Shown: positions 6,614-7,423 of the stretch, one piece after another
Layout of the letters: every line of letters begins with the position of its first letter
Numbering within the stretch: position 1 is the first letter of the stretch
Assembly (NCBI GenBank): GCA_016763235.1
Contig: JAESUE010000285.1
Coordinates: 1 to 7,423, forward strand
Direction: 5' to 3'
DNA from: Pseudomonadales bacterium
GTDB lineage: Bacteria; Pseudomonadota; Gammaproteobacteria; Pseudomonadales; UBA3067
DNA length: 7,423 nt
Notes under the pieces: generated by a model
What the model was told of the DNA's origin: nothing
The model's input: only the letters and a program-made list of their open reading frames with translations
Database searches by the model: none
Translations under genes and position numbers: made by a program

Positions 6614-6711
6614 TTTATACCTCCAGTTTCGGAGTTCAAAATGGCACACACTATCCCGTGATTGATGTCGTACTTTACCGGAAGTGTGAATTCCGAAACT
6701 TGCGTTACTAA
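6614..6711. repeat. Imperfect palindromic repeat, copy 2 (between pilD and coaE)
   Basis: This copy has the same orientation as copy 1. The left arm at 6626-6646 matches copy 1 at 20 of 21 bases, ATCCCG follows at the same offset (6653-6658), and the right end CGAAACTTGCGTTA (6694-6707) is identical. GTTTCGGAGTTCA (6626-6638) pairs with 6687-6699 at 12 of 13 positions. The middle differs from copy 1, but CACACT (6647-6652) pairs with AGTGTG (6683-6688), so a stem is kept with different bases. The outer ends are approximate. It lies 61 bases after the pilD stop. Confidence 0.65.
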
Positions 6712-6834
6712 GCATCTTTCTGGACAACTCAACCCTAAACCTTATCAACACCACATTTGCTGACACGCTCATTTAGCGGTAGCATCTGCCGCACCAAATA
6801 TTCCGAACACGTTTATCTGACTGAGAAAATCATT

Positions 6835-7423
6835 ATGTTGGTAATAGGCCTTACTGGCGGTATCGGCAGCGGTAAAACCGCAGCTTCAGATCACTTTAAA
6901 TCACTGGGCATTACCATTGTGGATGCTGACGAAGTATCACGCCAAGTGGTGGAGCCAGGCACACCGGCCCTGAATAAAATTGCTGAGCATTTTGGTAAGG
7001 GCATGCTAAATGATGCGCTGTCACTTAATCGCCGTGCGCTCAGGGAGTTTGTTTTTAACAATCCCGATGAAAAAAAATGGCTTGAGCAATTACTGCACCC
7101 GCTGATTGGCATGGAGACATTTCGTCAATTACAAGCCAGCCAGTCAGCCTATACGATTTTCGTATCTCCCCTGCTAATTGAAATTGGTCAGGACAAAATG
7201 ACCCAACGCATTCTGGTGATCGATGCCCCAGAGTCGGAGCAGGTTTCACGCACCGTAAAGCGTGACGAAACCGATGCAGACAGCGTTAAATCCATTATGG
7301 AAAGCCAAGCTTCACGTACATTACGTGTTGAAAAAGCGGATGACGTACTGCTGAATGATGGCAGCCTAGAAGCCTTACAAGAGAAGGTGGAGGCACTTCA
7401 TCAAGAATACCTTGAACTCGCAC
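6835..7423 (+). CDS. coaE: Dephospho-CoA kinase CoaE, 3' end cut by the window
   Basis: CoaE phosphorylates the 3'-hydroxyl of the ribose of dephospho-CoA with ATP, the last step of coenzyme A synthesis, in the cytosol. The window holds 196 codons without a stop; the family is about 200 residues, so only the last few are missing. The start MLVIGLTGGIGSGKT carries the P-loop (8-15). DADEVSR (30-36) and LLHPLI (86-91) are the CoA-domain signatures, SPLLIE (111-116) replaces the common VPLLFE, RD at 143-144 is in the lid, and QASR...AD.V..N.G (158-176) is the conserved tail. The Shine-Dalgarno is weak (GAG about ten bases upstream). It follows pilD as in Pseudomonas, but the gap is 282 bases, so it may have its own promoter; I found no convincing one. 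It has no direct pilus role. Confidence 0.95.
   Translation, partial: MLVIGLTGGIGSGKTAASDHFKSLGITIVDADEVSRQVVEPGTPALNKIAEHFGKGMLNDALSLNRRALREFVFNNPDEKKWLEQLLHPLIGMETFRQLQASQSAYTIFVSPLLIEIGQDKMTQRILVIDAPESEQVSRTVKRDETDADSVKSIMESQASRTLRVEKADDVLLNDGSLEALQEKVEALHQEYLELA

Noticed and set aside
6759..6787. A coaE promoter (TTGCTG, 17 bases, TAGCAT)
   Set aside because: The -35 matches only three of six bases and the -10 four of six; not distinguishable from chance.
6891..7249. Minus-strand open frames within coaE
   Set aside because: Conserved CoaE motifs on the plus strand run through the whole stretch, so these are shadows.

Overview
The window is a chromosomal type IV pilus locus in the order familiar from Pseudomonas and its relatives: pilA read leftward, diverging from pilB, pilC, pilD and coaE read rightward. 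The protein sequences closely resemble gammaproteobacterial ones (PilD is very like Pseudomonas PilD). With middling base composition in the core genes, this suggests a gammaproteobacterium, perhaps a Cellvibrio/Saccharophagus/Teredinibacter-type organism. The order-level guess is weak and rests on general impression only.

Layout. Positions 1-1441 (minus strand) hold the first 480 codons of a large multi-pass membrane protein that runs off the left edge. It looks like a GT-C-fold glycosyltransferase with the start of a C-terminal TPR region. It lies directly downstream of pilA (1542-1982, minus), separated by a clear hairpin terminator (1488-1515). The roughly 550 bases between pilA and pilB hold a probable sigma-54 promoter for pilA, a strong hairpin in the pilA leader, and an upstream dyad with TGTCAC motifs that fits an enhancer-type activator site such as PilR, overlapping a possible sigma-70 promoter for pilB. 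Then come pilB (assembly ATPase, start probably 2532 rather than 2448), pilC two bases later (inner-membrane platform), pilD (prepilin peptidase/methylase) and coaE (dephospho-CoA kinase), which is cut by the right edge.

How the parts work together. PilD removes the seven-residue PilA leader and methylates the new N-terminus. PilB hydrolyses ATP at the base of PilC to push pilin subunits into the fibre. CoaE is a housekeeping enzyme that conventionally travels with pilD. The membrane protein beside pilA is the least understood gene; its position matches that of pilin-modifying genes (tfpO, tfpW) in Pseudomonas, so pilin glycosylation is the leading inference.

Two features are not explained by the genes. 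A structured repeat of about 75-95 bases occurs twice, in the same orientation, on either side of pilD (5499-5587 and 6614-6711), in gaps much wider than usual for this operon. The membrane-protein gene is also visibly AT-richer than the pil genes, which suggests a separately acquired pilin cassette. I see no tRNA, rRNA, CRISPR array or transposase gene.
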